From positions 2,108,001 through 2,172,000 of the forward strand of contig NZ_CP139559.1 of the NCBI RefSeq assembly GCF_034263275.1: 64,000 bases of DNA, given 5' to 3'. Numbering within the stretch: position 1 is the first letter of the stretch; each line of letters opens with the position of its first letter. The notes below the pieces were generated by a model. The model was not told where the DNA came from and searched no databases. It saw only the letters and a list, made by a program, of their open reading frames with translations. Of the stretch, positions 52,756 through 61,628 are shown piece by piece. The position numbers were made by a program, and so were the translations under genes. This DNA comes from Mucilaginibacter sp. cycad4 (GTDB lineage: Bacteria; Bacteroidota; Bacteroidia; Sphingobacteriales; Sphingobacteriaceae).

Positions 52756-53354
52756 AAATACCTGAAAGTTATTATCTGGGCGATGATGTTGTAAGTATCA
52801 GTAAAGATTTGTTAGGCAAGTATTTATTTACTTGTATAGATGGTGTAATTACAGGAGGTTATATTGTTGAAACAGAGGCCTATAATGGCGTTGCAGATAA
52901 AGCTTCACACGCTTTTGGTAATCGACTTACATCCCGGACTAAAACCATGTTCATGCAGGGCGGCATAGCTTACGTTTATCTCTGTTATGGTATTCACGAA
53001 ATGTTCAATATCGTTACTTCTGTTGAAGGGCATCCACAGGCAATACTCATCAGGGCCATCCAACCTACTGATGGTATCGAGGCTATGCAAGTACGGCGTA
53101 ATATGGCAGTGCTAAAGCCTAATATTACGGCAGGCCCCGGTTCGCTAGCTAAGGCTTTAGGGATTTCGCGCAATATCAATGCGTATAGCTTGCAAGGCGA
53201 TACTATTTGGCTCGAAGATCGTGGTTTAACTTTTCCTGATGAGCAGATAAAAGCGGGCCCGAGGATAGGGGTAGATTATGCCGCCGAAGATGCTTTACTG
53301 CCTTATCGTTTCTATGTAAAAGGCAATATTTACGTGAGCAAGCCCAATAAATAA
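52752..53354 (+). CDS. DNA-3-methyladenine glycosylase (AAG/MPG family)
   Basis: This 200-residue repair enzyme removes alkylated purines. AAG signatures are VSISKDLLGKYL, IVETEAYNGVADKASHAF with the catalytic Glu42 and Tyr44, RTKTMFMQGGIAYVYLCYG with the intercalating Tyr region, and ILIRAIQP. Its first four bases overlap the end of the hydrolase gene. The pairing with a Met-sulfoxide reductase suggests a damage-response run (inference). Confidence 0.95.
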   Translation: MKIPESYYLGDDVVSISKDLLGKYLFTCIDGVITGGYIVETEAYNGVADKASHAFGNRLTSRTKTMFMQGGIAYVYLCYGIHEMFNIVTSVEGHPQAILIRAIQPTDGIEAMQVRRNMAVLKPNITAGPGSLAKALGISRNINAYSLQGDTIWLEDRGLTFPDEQIKAGPRIGVDYAAEDALLPYRFYVKGNIYVSKPNK

Positions 53355-53379
53355 GCTTGCTATTTTGTAATATTGGCGA

Positions 53380-54663
53380 ATGAACTATCAAAACGATCTG
53401 GCATTTGCCCGGCAGCAGGATGAGCAGGATTCGCTAAAAGATTTTAGAAGCCGCTTCTTAATTCCAAAGCACAACGGCGAAGATGCAGTTTACCTTTGCG
53501 GTAATTCACTTGGATTGCAACCCGTATCAGCACAGCAATACCTGGCCGATCAATTAAACACCTGGGAAAACCTTGCTGTCGAAGGTTGGTTCCAGGGCAA
53601 TGACCCCTGGCTTGACTATCATAAATCTGTTACCGGCTCAATTGCCCGCCTCGTAGGAGCCCGGGAAAATGAAGTTACCGTAATGAATTCACTTACAGTA
53701 AACCTTCATTTATTGATGGTAAGTTTTTATAAACCAGATAATAAACGTTTTAAAATTATCATGGAAGGAGGGGCTTTCCCTTCAGATCAATACGCAATGG
53801 AAAGCCAGGTGAGGTTTCATGGCTTCAACCCTAAAGATGCGATAATTGAGATTTTTCCGCGGGAGGGCGAGGTTACATTACGTACTGAAGATATCATCCA
53901 GGCCATTGATCAAAACCAAAATGAACTTGCATTAGTGCTGTTTGGCGGGATCAATTATTATACCGGGCAGTTCTTCGATCTTAAAGCGATAGCTGATGCT
54001 GCTCATGCGGCAGGAGCTTATGCCGGGTTTGATCTGGCCCATGCTGCGGGCAATGTCCCATTGCAATTGCACAACTGGGGCGCCGATTTTGCTTGCTGGT
54101 GTTCGTATAAATACATGAACTCGGGGCCGGGCGGCATAAGCGGTATTTTTGTACACGAAAAACATTTTACAGGTAAAGAGATGAACAGGTTTGCCGGCTG
54201 GTGGGGATACCGCAGGGATAAGCAGTTTCTGATGGCCCCGGGTTTCGATCCCGAGGTTGGCGCAGCCGGCTGGCAGGTAAGCACAAGTCCAATATTGCTT
54301 CTCGCTTTGTTTAAAGCCTCTATGGCTATTTTTGATGATGCGGGCGGTTTAGGCATCCTTCGAGAGAAAAGCGTTCGTTTAACGGGCTATTTAGAGTTTT
54401 TAATCCAGGCAATCAATCAACAGGAAGGTGAGGAGATCTACAGAATCATTACACCTGGCGATCCGGCAATCCGTGGCTGCCAGCTTTCGGTAGTTTGCAA
54501 GCGAAATGCGCGGGCAATTTTTAACTATCTGGCACAAAACGGCGTTATAGGCGACTGGCGCGAACCTGATGTGATCCGCCTGAGCCCTGTACCACTTTAC
54601 AATACATTTGAGGATGTTTACAAAGCAGTCAGATTGATGGCTGATGCATTAAAAGCTGTTTAA
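53380..54663 (+). CDS. kynU: Kynureninase
   Basis: This 427-residue PLP enzyme splits kynurenine or hydroxykynurenine to anthranilate (or hydroxyanthranilate) plus alanine. Family motifs are YLCGNSLGLQP, MNSLTVNLHLLMVSFYKP, IIMEGGAFPSDQYA, GINYYTGQFFDLKAI, and the PLP Lys in WCSYKYMNSGPGG (about residue 245), then HAAGNVPLQLHNW. It follows the glycosylase gene by 25 bases. No other tryptophan-catabolism gene is in the window. Confidence 0.95.
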   Translation: MNYQNDLAFARQQDEQDSLKDFRSRFLIPKHNGEDAVYLCGNSLGLQPVSAQQYLADQLNTWENLAVEGWFQGNDPWLDYHKSVTGSIARLVGARENEVTVMNSLTVNLHLLMVSFYKPDNKRFKIIMEGGAFPSDQYAMESQVRFHGFNPKDAIIEIFPREGEVTLRTEDIIQAIDQNQNELALVLFGGINYYTGQFFDLKAIADAAHAAGAYAGFDLAHAAGNVPLQLHNWGADFACWCSYKYMNSGPGGISGIFVHEKHFTGKEMNRFAGWWGYRRDKQFLMAPGFDPEVGAAGWQVSTSPILLLALFKASMAIFDDAGGLGILREKSVRLTGYLEFLIQAINQQEGEEIYRIITPGDPAIRGCQLSVVCKRNARAIFNYLAQNGVIGDWREPDVIRLSPVPLYNTFEDVYKAVRLMADALKAV

Positions 54664-54676
54664 ATTTTGCACAGAT

Positions 54677-55531
54677 ATGGTTTATTATAATCCCAAAGAA
54701 TGGTTTTCATTCATTTTTAAAATAAATAAGGCCGAAACACTTCGCGAGTTGTTTCCGCTGATGATTGCAGTAGGTGCATATGCAGGCGTGGTTACTTATT
54801 TCCTGATCGACTTTTGGCAGCTGCCCGATACAAGCATACTCAAGAAGGTAATCTTTATTCATCAGACTATCGGTTTTGTATTTTCATTGTTATTGGCCTT
54901 TCGTATCAATTCGGCTTATGACCGCTGGTGGGAGGGCCGCAAGATCTGGGGAAGCCTGGTGAACAATAGCCGCAATCTCGCAATTAAATTAAAGCACCTG
55001 ATTAGCGAAGATGAACTGGCTTTTTTCAACTATGCTATTCCCCGTTATGCAAGGGCCCTGAGAGATCATTTACGGGATGAATATGTTCCGGAGGAGCAGT
55101 CGTTCGTCAGTGTTGATGCTCAAAAGCATGTGCCTAATCAGGTGGCTTCCGAAATGATCAAAAATATTTACCGGTTAAATAAAGAAGGTGTTATTAACCC
55201 GGAGCAATTGTTTAGCATAACAGCCGAAATTACTTCTTTTACAGATATTTGCGGCGCTTGTGAACGAATTAAGAAAACACCTATTCCGTTTTCTTACAAT
55301 GTATTTATTAAGAAATTTATCTTTACATACATCATGACCCTGCCGTTTACCTGGGCCTTTGATCTCAAGTATTTTATTATCCCGATAATCTGCTTTGTAC
55401 TTTTTGTTTTTGCGAGTATTGAATTATTAGCCGAAGAAATTGAGGACCCATTTGGTCGTGATGCCAATGATTTACCCTTGGATAGCATTTGCGAAAACAT
55501 TCAAAAACATGTAGGGGAGTTGATAGGATAA
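54677..55531 (+). CDS. Bestrophin family ion channel
   Basis: This 284-residue membrane protein (bestrophin/RFP-TM, KpBest-like) has the family signatures LLAFRINSAYDRWWEGRKIWGSLVNNSRNLA at about residues 74-104 and the C-terminal EEIEDPFGRDANDLPLDSICENI. Four membrane helices are predicted. Bacterial members conduct Na+ or anions. It lies 13 bases after kynU and five bases before the HDAC-like gene. Confidence 0.93.
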   Translation: MVYYNPKEWFSFIFKINKAETLRELFPLMIAVGAYAGVVTYFLIDFWQLPDTSILKKVIFIHQTIGFVFSLLLAFRINSAYDRWWEGRKIWGSLVNNSRNLAIKLKHLISEDELAFFNYAIPRYARALRDHLRDEYVPEEQSFVSVDAQKHVPNQVASEMIKNIYRLNKEGVINPEQLFSITAEITSFTDICGACERIKKTPIPFSYNVFIKKFIFTYIMTLPFTWAFDLKYFIIPIICFVLFVFASIELLAEEIEDPFGRDANDLPLDSICENIQKHVGELIG

Positions 55532-55536
55532 AACGC

Positions 55537-56439
55537 ATGCTCAAAATAGCTTACGATCCGATATACGCCCATCCGATGCCCGAAGGCCACCGCTTTCCGA
55601 TGCTGAAGTATGAACTGATCCCGGCCCAGTTATTACATGAAGGCGTGATAAGTACGGGTAACCTGTTTTCGCCCGGCCTGCTGGAAGAAGATATCATTAT
55701 CCGTACCCATGATGTAAATTACTGGCGCCAGCTTCGCGATCTCACGCTTTCACCAAAAGAACAACGCCGTACGGGTTTTCCTTTATCGGCGCGGTTGGTT
55801 GAACGGGAGGTGAGGATAGCAAAGGGTACAATCGATGGCTGCCGGTATGCTTTTGAGGATGGTGTTGCATTCAATGTTGCAGGCGGAACACATCACGCAG
55901 GCAGTAACTGGGGCGAAGGTTTCTGCTTGTTAAATGACCAGGCAATAGCAGCTAATTATTTATTGTATAATAAATTAGCTACCTCTATCTTAATAATTGA
56001 TTTAGATGTGCACCAGGGTAACGGCACTGCCGAAATTTTTGAAAATGAGCCCAGGGTATTTACTTTCTCTATGCATGGGGCCAACAATTTTCCATACAGA
56101 AAGGAACATTCTGATCTGGATATCCCTTTACAGGATGGCGTAAGCGATGACGAGTTTCTCGACATACTTAAAACAACCCTGCCGCGATTGATTGAGCAAC
56201 GTAAGCCTGACTTTATTTTTTACCTTTCGGGTGTTGATATTTTGGCCACCGATAAGCTGGGCAAGCTCACCCTGAGCAAAGAAGCGTGCAAAGCCCGTGA
56301 TCAGTTTGTTTTTGAACAATGCATCAAACGCAATATACCGGTACAGGTAAGTATGGGAGGAGGCTATTCACCGCAGATTAAAGATATTGTTGAAGCGCAT
56401 TGCAATACATTCAAAGCAGCTATCGACCTTTATTTTTAA
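55537..56439 (+). CDS. Histone deacetylase-like amidohydrolase
   Basis: This 300-residue protein starts at ATG 55537; an open extension overlaps the bestrophin gene. Zinc-deacetylase motifs are AGGTHHAGSNWGEGFCLLND (His-His pair), IIDLDVHQGNGTAEIF (Asp and His zinc ligands), TFSMHG, and YLSGVDILATDKLG near residue 225 with the third ligand Asp. The substrate could be acetylpolyamine, acetoin or a protein lysine. Its stop overlaps the stop of the convergent MATE gene by four bases, leaving no room for a terminator. Confidence 0.93.
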   Translation: MLKIAYDPIYAHPMPEGHRFPMLKYELIPAQLLHEGVISTGNLFSPGLLEEDIIIRTHDVNYWRQLRDLTLSPKEQRRTGFPLSARLVEREVRIAKGTIDGCRYAFEDGVAFNVAGGTHHAGSNWGEGFCLLNDQAIAANYLLYNKLATSILIIDLDVHQGNGTAEIFENEPRVFTFSMHGANNFPYRKEHSDLDIPLQDGVSDDEFLDILKTTLPRLIEQRKPDFIFYLSGVDILATDKLGKLTLSKEACKARDQFVFEQCIKRNIPVQVSMGGGYSPQIKDIVEAHCNTFKAAIDLYF

Positions 56440-57818
56440 TCTTTGGCTATTATGGGCATTACAGGCTTTATCTTGTGGCTTTTACTAAGCAGGTTAAAAC
56501 GTACAAATAAAAGTACCGAAGCAGTTCCCAGGCCCAACACAAGGCCATACCAAACCCCATATACGCCAAGATTTAATTTAATACCAAGTAGGTAACCAAC
56601 AGGCAAACCAATTATCCAGTAAGCCAGAAAAGTAATAACGGTTGGGATATTTACGTCGCCCATGCCCCTTAGCACGCCAAGCCCAACAACCTGCGCACCA
56701 TCAAATAATTGAAAAAATGCTGCTATGATAAGTAGTTGTGATGCAATAGCAATTACCTCTTTATCCGAAGTAATTATCCATGGTAAAAGATGCCTGCCTA
56801 AAGCAAATACTACCGCCGTAAAACTCATGAACAACAGTACAATATGATAGTTGGAGATAGCCGCAAGCCTTAAATTACGATGATCACTTACACCAAAATA
56901 GTTACCCGACTTAATTGCTGCAGCCGCACCAATGCCGCTGGCCATCATATAAGTCATGGATGCCATGGTTATGGTTACCTGGTGTGCGGCCTGCGCAACT
57001 ACACCAATGGTGCCAACCAATAATGCAGCACCGCCGAATGCGCTGATCTCAAACGTGTATTGCATTGCCACAGGCGCCCCGATTTTCATGATCTGGATAC
57101 CCCGAAGTCTGTCGATATTCTTAATAGCAAAATCTGTTAAATAAGTTTTAAAATTCTTTGACCGGAAAACATAGATCCCCATAACGGTTGCCATTAAGCA
57201 ACGATCTATAAGTGTACTATAGCCCACACCTCTGATGCCCATTGGTTGGATGCCAAACAAGCCCTTAACAAAAATTATCCCGAACAAAATATTAATAAGG
57301 TTGCCCCATATGGATATCATCATGGCTTGTTTGGTGAAGCCCAGGCCTTCGGCAAACTGCTTGAATGTATTGAAGATAAGCAGCGGGATCAGGGACAGGC
57401 TAAGCAAAAATAAATATGGCTTAGCTTCCTTCACAACCTGGGGCGATTGGTCAAGGTGACCAATAAGTAACATGGTGCCAAAATAAATTCCGCAGAACAG
57501 AATAATGCCGCTCAGGATATTCAGGAATAAACTATTGGAAAGTAACAGCCCGCACTCTTTATGATTTTTGCGGCCATTGTTTTGGGCGATAAGTGGCGTT
57601 AAGCCATAAGAAATACCCATACCAATCACCAGCGGAACCATAAAGAGGCTGTTTACGGTTGACACCGCAGCCAAAGAAACAGTACCTGCAAAGTGACCAA
57701 CAATAATGGTATCAGACATTTGAACGAGCGTATGCCCTACGTTTGATATAATTACCGGGATAGCCAGTTTAAGGCTTTCAAGATAATAAGGTTTGTATTT
57801 TTGGTAAACGGCTCTCAT
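56436..57818 (-). CDS. MATE family multidrug exporter
   Basis: This 460-residue protein has 12 predicted membrane helices. It begins with YYLESLKLAIPVIISNVGHTLVQMSDTIIVGHFAGTVSLAAVS, the family-typical first two helices, and has the second-half repeat RLRGIQIMKIGAPVAMQYTFEISAFGGAAL. MATE proteins expel cationic drugs by Na+ or H+ antiport. It ends on the convergent HDAC gene. Confidence 0.93.
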   Translation of the reverse strand: MRAVYQKYKPYYLESLKLAIPVIISNVGHTLVQMSDTIIVGHFAGTVSLAAVSTVNSLFMVPLVIGMGISYGLTPLIAQNNGRKNHKECGLLLSNSLFLNILSGIILFCGIYFGTMLLIGHLDQSPQVVKEAKPYLFLLSLSLIPLLIFNTFKQFAEGLGFTKQAMMISIWGNLINILFGIIFVKGLFGIQPMGIRGVGYSTLIDRCLMATVMGIYVFRSKNFKTYLTDFAIKNIDRLRGIQIMKIGAPVAMQYTFEISAFGGAALLVGTIGVVAQAAHQVTITMASMTYMMASGIGAAAAIKSGNYFGVSDHRNLRLAAISNYHIVLLFMSFTAVVFALGRHLLPWIITSDKEVIAIASQLLIIAAFFQLFDGAQVVGLGVLRGMGDVNIPTVITFLAYWIIGLPVGYLLGIKLNLGVYGVWYGLVLGLGTASVLLFVRFNLLSKSHKIKPVMPIIAKD

Positions 57819-57870
57819 AATTACTCAGGCAACAGGAGCGCAAAAGTAACCATTCGGGCACACAGAAAAG

Positions 57871-58503
57871 TCAGCAGGCTGTATAATATTCTTCCTTTTC
57901 GGTTGTGTTGATCTTGACCAGGCCTGATAATATCAGGTCAACGAGTACATTTTGAGCACGCCTGCGCCCAACTTTAAGCAGTTCGCTGCATTCTTTTATG
58001 GTGATTCGGCCAGCCTTTTCCAAATGGCCAAGCAAGGTGCTTTCGTTTTCAGAATACTCTATTAAAACACCCTGATCATTTGACGAACGTTTTAAAACTT
58101 CCAGCACAATTTTGCTGGCTAATACACTTTTATCTTTAACGCGTACATAAGCCCACCATTTGCCATCTTCGGCGAGAGCATAATGGGGCTTTAGCTCGCT
58201 TGCGGTTATCTCTACAACGAGGACTAATTTATCATCAAAATACACCTCTTCAAAAACAGGTTCAAGAGCCGGCCTCGAAAATAAATGAGCTGCCTTTGTT
58301 ATCATGTACCTTTCCTCGTCGTCAGATTTTACACCTTTTATTGTTCCATCATCAGTTACGCCAATAAGTAATTTACCACCTTTGTTGTTAGCAAATGACA
58401 CCATCGTCCGGGCTATTTTTTCGCAGCTGGTTATTGTTTTTTTAAAGTCGACAGTTACGCCTTCTCCATCAAAAATTAGCTTCTTAACATTTGTTCTACT
58501 CAT
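57871..58503 (-). CDS. AlbA_2 (Schlafen-type) domain protein with winged-helix tail
   Basis: This 210-residue protein has the AlbA_2 domain at about residues 10-130: EGVTVDFKKTITSCEKIARTMVSFANNKGGKLLIGVTDDGTIKGV, with the FANNKGG core and DDG loop. Residues 145-205 (ESTLLGHLEKAGRITIKECSELLKVGRRRAQNVLVDLILSGLVK) form a winged helix that probably binds DNA. Full-length AAA_4 regulators are longer, so this is the short form. It stands 14 bases upstream of the GNAT gene's end and may share its transcript. Confidence 0.85.
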   Translation of the reverse strand: MSRTNVKKLIFDGEGVTVDFKKTITSCEKIARTMVSFANNKGGKLLIGVTDDGTIKGVKSDDEERYMITKAAHLFSRPALEPVFEEVYFDDKLVLVVEITASELKPHYALAEDGKWWAYVRVKDKSVLASKIVLEVLKRSSNDQGVLIEYSENESTLLGHLEKAGRITIKECSELLKVGRRRAQNVLVDLILSGLVKINTTEKEEYYTAC

Positions 58504-58516
58504 AGCCTGTTATTAA

Positions 58517-58975
58517 TTATTGGGGCTTAATATAAGGTGTGAAGATCTCCATCCATGTTTCCGGGCGGGAGAGTGGCGAAAATCCAAACTGGCTATACAA
58601 ATTATGGGCGTCTTTGGTAGCTAACGACCACCTTCTCAAGCCTTTCAGGTCGGGGTGCTTAACAATTGTTTGTACCAGCCATTTGGAAAGGCCTTTGCCA
58701 CGATAAGCGGGTAAAACAAATACATCGCAGATATAAGCGAACGTGGCATTATCGGTAACAACACGTGCAAAACCAACCTGTTCATCGTTTAGATAAATAC
58801 CAAAACACATGGAGTTTTCAATGGCTTTTGCCATTTTTTGCCGTGGGATACCTTTTGCCCAGTACGATTCATTATTCAGGTAATCATAAATAATATCAAC
58901 GTTAAGCAAATTTTTATCGGTTGAGATTGTGAAGCCCTTTTTTTCAAAAGCCTCGTCATTCATAATTACAGTCAT
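58517..58975 (-). CDS. GNAT family N-acetyltransferase
   Basis: This 152-residue protein (ATG at 58975, or 58963) has the GNAT acetyl-CoA motif VLPAYRGKGLSKWLVQTIV at about residues 87-105 and VGFARVVTDNATFAYICDVFV before it. GLRRWSLATKDAHNLYSQFGFSPL completes the fold. It acetylates an unknown small molecule or protein amine. It lies eight bases after the DUF4442 gene and 13 bases before the AlbA_2 gene. Confidence 0.92.
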   Translation of the reverse strand: MTVIMNDEAFEKKGFTISTDKNLLNVDIIYDYLNNESYWAKGIPRQKMAKAIENSMCFGIYLNDEQVGFARVVTDNATFAYICDVFVLPAYRGKGLSKWLVQTIVKHPDLKGLRRWSLATKDAHNLYSQFGFSPLSRPETWMEIFTPYIKPQ

Positions 58976-58983
58976 CAGTATAT

Positions 58984-59460
58984 TTATATAGTAGTATCAA
59001 TAAAGTTTAAGTTTCGTACATAAACCTCTATCATGAGGGATACGCATATTTCGCCATCTTTATTGTAAATGTCAATAGGGAAGGAGCGAATAAATTTACC
59101 GGAGGTGTTTAAAACATGTTCCGCATGGGCTATGTCGCTATCAGTCAGTTCAATATGAAAAAATAAATTTGTTGCCGCCGGCTTTGCATATTTTACAGTT
59201 GCTGATTTTGACCAAACCATTAGTTTATAGCCTTTATGACTAAGTATTTGATAAAAGAGTATGGGATAAAAGGGATCCGCAGCCGAAAAAAGCGTACCGC
59301 CAAAAATCGAGTTATTATAGTTTTTGTTAAGGAAACTCTTCCTGATCCTTACTTCAACGCCACGGTATCCTTTGCTGAATTTAACTACCCAGATGCGCTG
59401 GAAAAGGAGAGGGGGGTAGAAGCGCATTACCCACTTTAATAATCCTTCGGATACTACCAT
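58984..59460 (-). CDS. DUF4442 hotdog-fold thioesterase-like protein
   Basis: This 158-residue protein starts at ATG 59460; the open frame reaches a TTG at 59511. DUF4442 traits are KWVMRFYPPLLFQRIWVVKFSKGYRGVEVRI, NYNNSIFGGTLFSAADPFYPILFYQIL and the VKYAKPAATNLFFHIELTDSDI strands. The family belongs to the hotdog superfamily and is suspected of thioesterase action on acyl-CoA, unproven. It heads a three-gene minus-strand run. Confidence 0.8.
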   Translation of the reverse strand: MVVSEGLLKWVMRFYPPLLFQRIWVVKFSKGYRGVEVRIRKSFLNKNYNNSIFGGTLFSAADPFYPILFYQILSHKGYKLMVWSKSATVKYAKPAATNLFFHIELTDSDIAHAEHVLNTSGKFIRSFPIDIYNKDGEICVSLMIEVYVRNLNFIDTTI

Positions 59461-59635
59461 AGCGCTTAAATATCGGAAAAAATTAAACAAAGGATAGTAA
59501 ATGTGGATCAAATGAGTGTATGTTCAAAAATAAAAAAGATGATGCAATCCAAAATAACCGGTAAACAATAAGCCCAAAGTTTGGTTTATAGTATGGTTCA
59601 ACATAAATTGATCATTTAATCAAAAGTAAATAACT

Positions 59636-59830
59636 ATGAAAAAGCAATTTTTAAGTTTCGCACTTGTCGCGGCAATGATAGGCGCTATTGCAACCAGCTG
59701 CAGCTCAGAAAAAAAAGCAGGCGACGGATCTGACAGCACAAAAATGGATTCAACAAGTGCACCGGCACCGGCAGCTACAGACACTGCTAAGACTGATACT
59801 GCCAAAAAGGATACTACCAAGAACTTGTAA
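59636..59830 (+). CDS. Small lipoprotein with Asp/Thr/Lys-rich tail
   Basis: This 64-residue product has a signal peptide and lipobox (AIATSC, Cys22), followed by a disordered Ser/Thr/Asp/Lys tail containing the short repeat TDTAKTDTAKKDTTK. Such mini-lipoproteins are common in Bacteroidota and have no assigned role. A strong terminator follows. Confidence 0.75.
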   Translation: MKKQFLSFALVAAMIGAIATSCSSEKKAGDGSDSTKMDSTSAPAPAATDTAKTDTAKKDTTKNL

Positions 59831-59836
59831 TTTAGT

Positions 59837-59891
59837 AAAGCATAAAAAATCCCGGTCTGGGTATTTCACCAAACCGGGATTTTTTATGCTT
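59837..59891. terminator. Bidirectional terminator between the small lipoprotein and the SDR gene
   Basis: AAAGCATAAAAAATCCCGGT and ACCGGGATTTTTTATGCTTT are perfect complements around a 15-base loop, with T-runs on both strands. Confidence 0.95.
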
Positions 59892-59904
59892 TTTCTTTAA
59901 AATT

Positions 59905-60699
59905 TCAGAACGCCGTTTTTATAACACCGCCATCGGCCCGCAAAGTTGCGCCGTTGGTTGCTGCCGATAACGGGCTTGCAACATATGTAACCAAACTGGC
60001 AATTTCATCTGTTGTAATAAACCGCTTTATTAATGATGTGCCGCGCATATTGGTGAAAAATTCTTTTTCTACCTCTGCGTTACTTAAGCCCTGGTCTTTT
60101 GCCAAAGCCTCTATAAAGTCACCAACACCTTCAGATAAAGTTGGCCCGGGCAAAACGGTATTAACAGTAACACCTGTACTTTTTGTAAGTTCGGCCAGGC
60201 CACGGGCAACCGCAATTTGGGCAGTTTTGGTTGTTCCGTAATGGATCATTTCTTCAGGGATCTGATATGCCGACTCGCTGGAAATAAAAATAATACGTCC
60301 CCAGTTTTTGTTGATCATCTTATCGAAATAAGCTCTTGACAATCGTACGCCGCTTAATACATTAACTTCAAAAAACTTCAGCCAGTCGGCATCGGTAATT
60401 TCAGCAAATGGCTTAGGCTCAAAAATACCAACATTGTTTACCAGGATATCAACTTCCGGCAGTTGGGCTATGAGTGCTTCAATTTGCTGAATGTTTGAAA
60501 AATCCGCAGCAATGCCGTAAATCTTGCTATTCCCGGTTTCTGCAGTTAATTTTTTAACAACTTCATCAACCTTGGGTTGGCTCCTGCCGTTTACGTATAC
60601 CGCAGTACCCTCGTTACCTAATGCTTTTGCAATAGCGTAACCAATGCCGGCTGTTGATCCGGTTACAAGTGCTGTTTTATCATTAAGTTTAAGATCCAT
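59905..60699 (-). CDS. Short-chain dehydrogenase/reductase
   Basis: This 264-residue NAD(P)-dependent oxidoreductase has TGSTAGIGYAIAKALG (cofactor loop TGxxxGIG) at residues 14-29, NNVGI (NNAG-type) near residue 88, the catalytic triad Ser in IFISSESAYQIP and YGTTK (Tyr-x3-Lys), and VLPGPTLSEG. Substrate unknown. It is convergent with the small lipoprotein across a bidirectional terminator. Confidence 0.93.
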   Translation of the reverse strand: MDLKLNDKTALVTGSTAGIGYAIAKALGNEGTAVYVNGRSQPKVDEVVKKLTAETGNSKIYGIAADFSNIQQIEALIAQLPEVDILVNNVGIFEPKPFAEITDADWLKFFEVNVLSGVRLSRAYFDKMINKNWGRIIFISSESAYQIPEEMIHYGTTKTAQIAVARGLAELTKSTGVTVNTVLPGPTLSEGVGDFIEALAKDQGLSNAEVEKEFFTNMRGTSLIKRFITTDEIASLVTYVASPLSAATNGATLRADGGVIKTAF

Positions 60700-60817
60700 G
60701 ATTTTTAATTTTGCTTTAATAACACAAGTGTAGCACTGTTGTTAGCTTAAGGCAGATTTTAAAATCAAAGATTAAACAGTATTGACAATTAATGCGAAAT
60801 CTTGAATATAATTAAAT

Positions 60818-61621
60818 TTAACCCTGGCCGGGTTGGTACATTCTTTTTTCAACAGGTTGATAATATTCATTTAAGTTTTCGGGTACGCGGGATTTATAAC
60901 CTAAAATTTGCCTTAAGTCGTCGCTCAATCCTTCGCCAAATTCATATCCTAAAAATCTTGGATAATCAAGTTGTTGCTTAAAGAAGGGTTTCGTAAAAGC
61001 CATGGTTAATGTCCGCCTTGTTGCGTCAGTGTAATTTTTACCGGCTGCATGCCACAAATTGGAGTCAAATAAAATAATGCTGCCTTTTTTTGTATTGGCG
61101 CGATCTGCATTTTTATAAAAGAAATCGCTTTCTGGCTTTTCATCGCTTTTATGAGATCCGGATAAAAAATAAGTCGATCCGTTTTCCGGAGTAAAATCAT
61201 CTAAAGTGATCATCATCTGGATCATTACTTTAAAATCGCCGGTAAAACTTCTTATATCCCGATGGATATTCTGAACATAAGGTTTTTCATCTTTTAAGTT
61301 AATGACTGCGCCCAGTGAGTTAATAATGTAATTTCCTTTTAAAAAATGTTTCATCTGATCTGCACAGTATTTTCGTTCAAGAAACTTCAGTGAAAATCTT
61401 TCCCGTTCAACCAGGTGGTGCAGCGTGCCGTTCATATTGTCGCCTATACCATTTGCAATTTGAATTTTTCGCCTGGCATCATATGCAGGTACCAATGAAT
61501 CCCTTATTTCGTCAACGAAGGCATCATCCAGGGCATTCTCGTATATAATCCATCCGTATTCGTCCATTACCTGGTCGAACACGGTAAGGTCAGCATCGGA
61601 ATAGTTAAACTTATTTTTCAT
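60818..61621 (-). CDS. Phytanoyl-CoA dioxygenase (PhyH) family enzyme
   Basis: This 267-residue Fe(II)/2-oxoglutarate oxygenase starts at ATG 61621 (MKNKFNYSD), eight bases after the FemAB-like stop. The iron site is His-x-Asp in NIHRDIRSFTG, and the distal His in LWHAAGKNYTDATRRTLTMAF, whose Arg binds 2-oxoglutarate. PhyH-type enzymes hydroxylate lipids, amino acids or natural products. The substrate is unknown; the tight link to a FemAB-like enzyme suggests a paired tailoring step (inference). Confidence 0.88.
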   Translation of the reverse strand: MKNKFNYSDADLTVFDQVMDEYGWIIYENALDDAFVDEIRDSLVPAYDARRKIQIANGIGDNMNGTLHHLVERERFSLKFLERKYCADQMKHFLKGNYIINSLGAVINLKDEKPYVQNIHRDIRSFTGDFKVMIQMMITLDDFTPENGSTYFLSGSHKSDEKPESDFFYKNADRANTKKGSIILFDSNLWHAAGKNYTDATRRTLTMAFTKPFFKQQLDYPRFLGYEFGEGLSDDLRQILGYKSRVPENLNEYYQPVEKRMYQPGQG

Positions 61622-61628
61622 TTTGTAA

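Noticed and set aside
57871-58503. AlbA_2 protein as part of a phage-defence system
   Set aside because: It is the short AlbA_2 form next to GNAT and DUF4442 genes; no nuclease, helicase, TIR or other defence gene is nearby.
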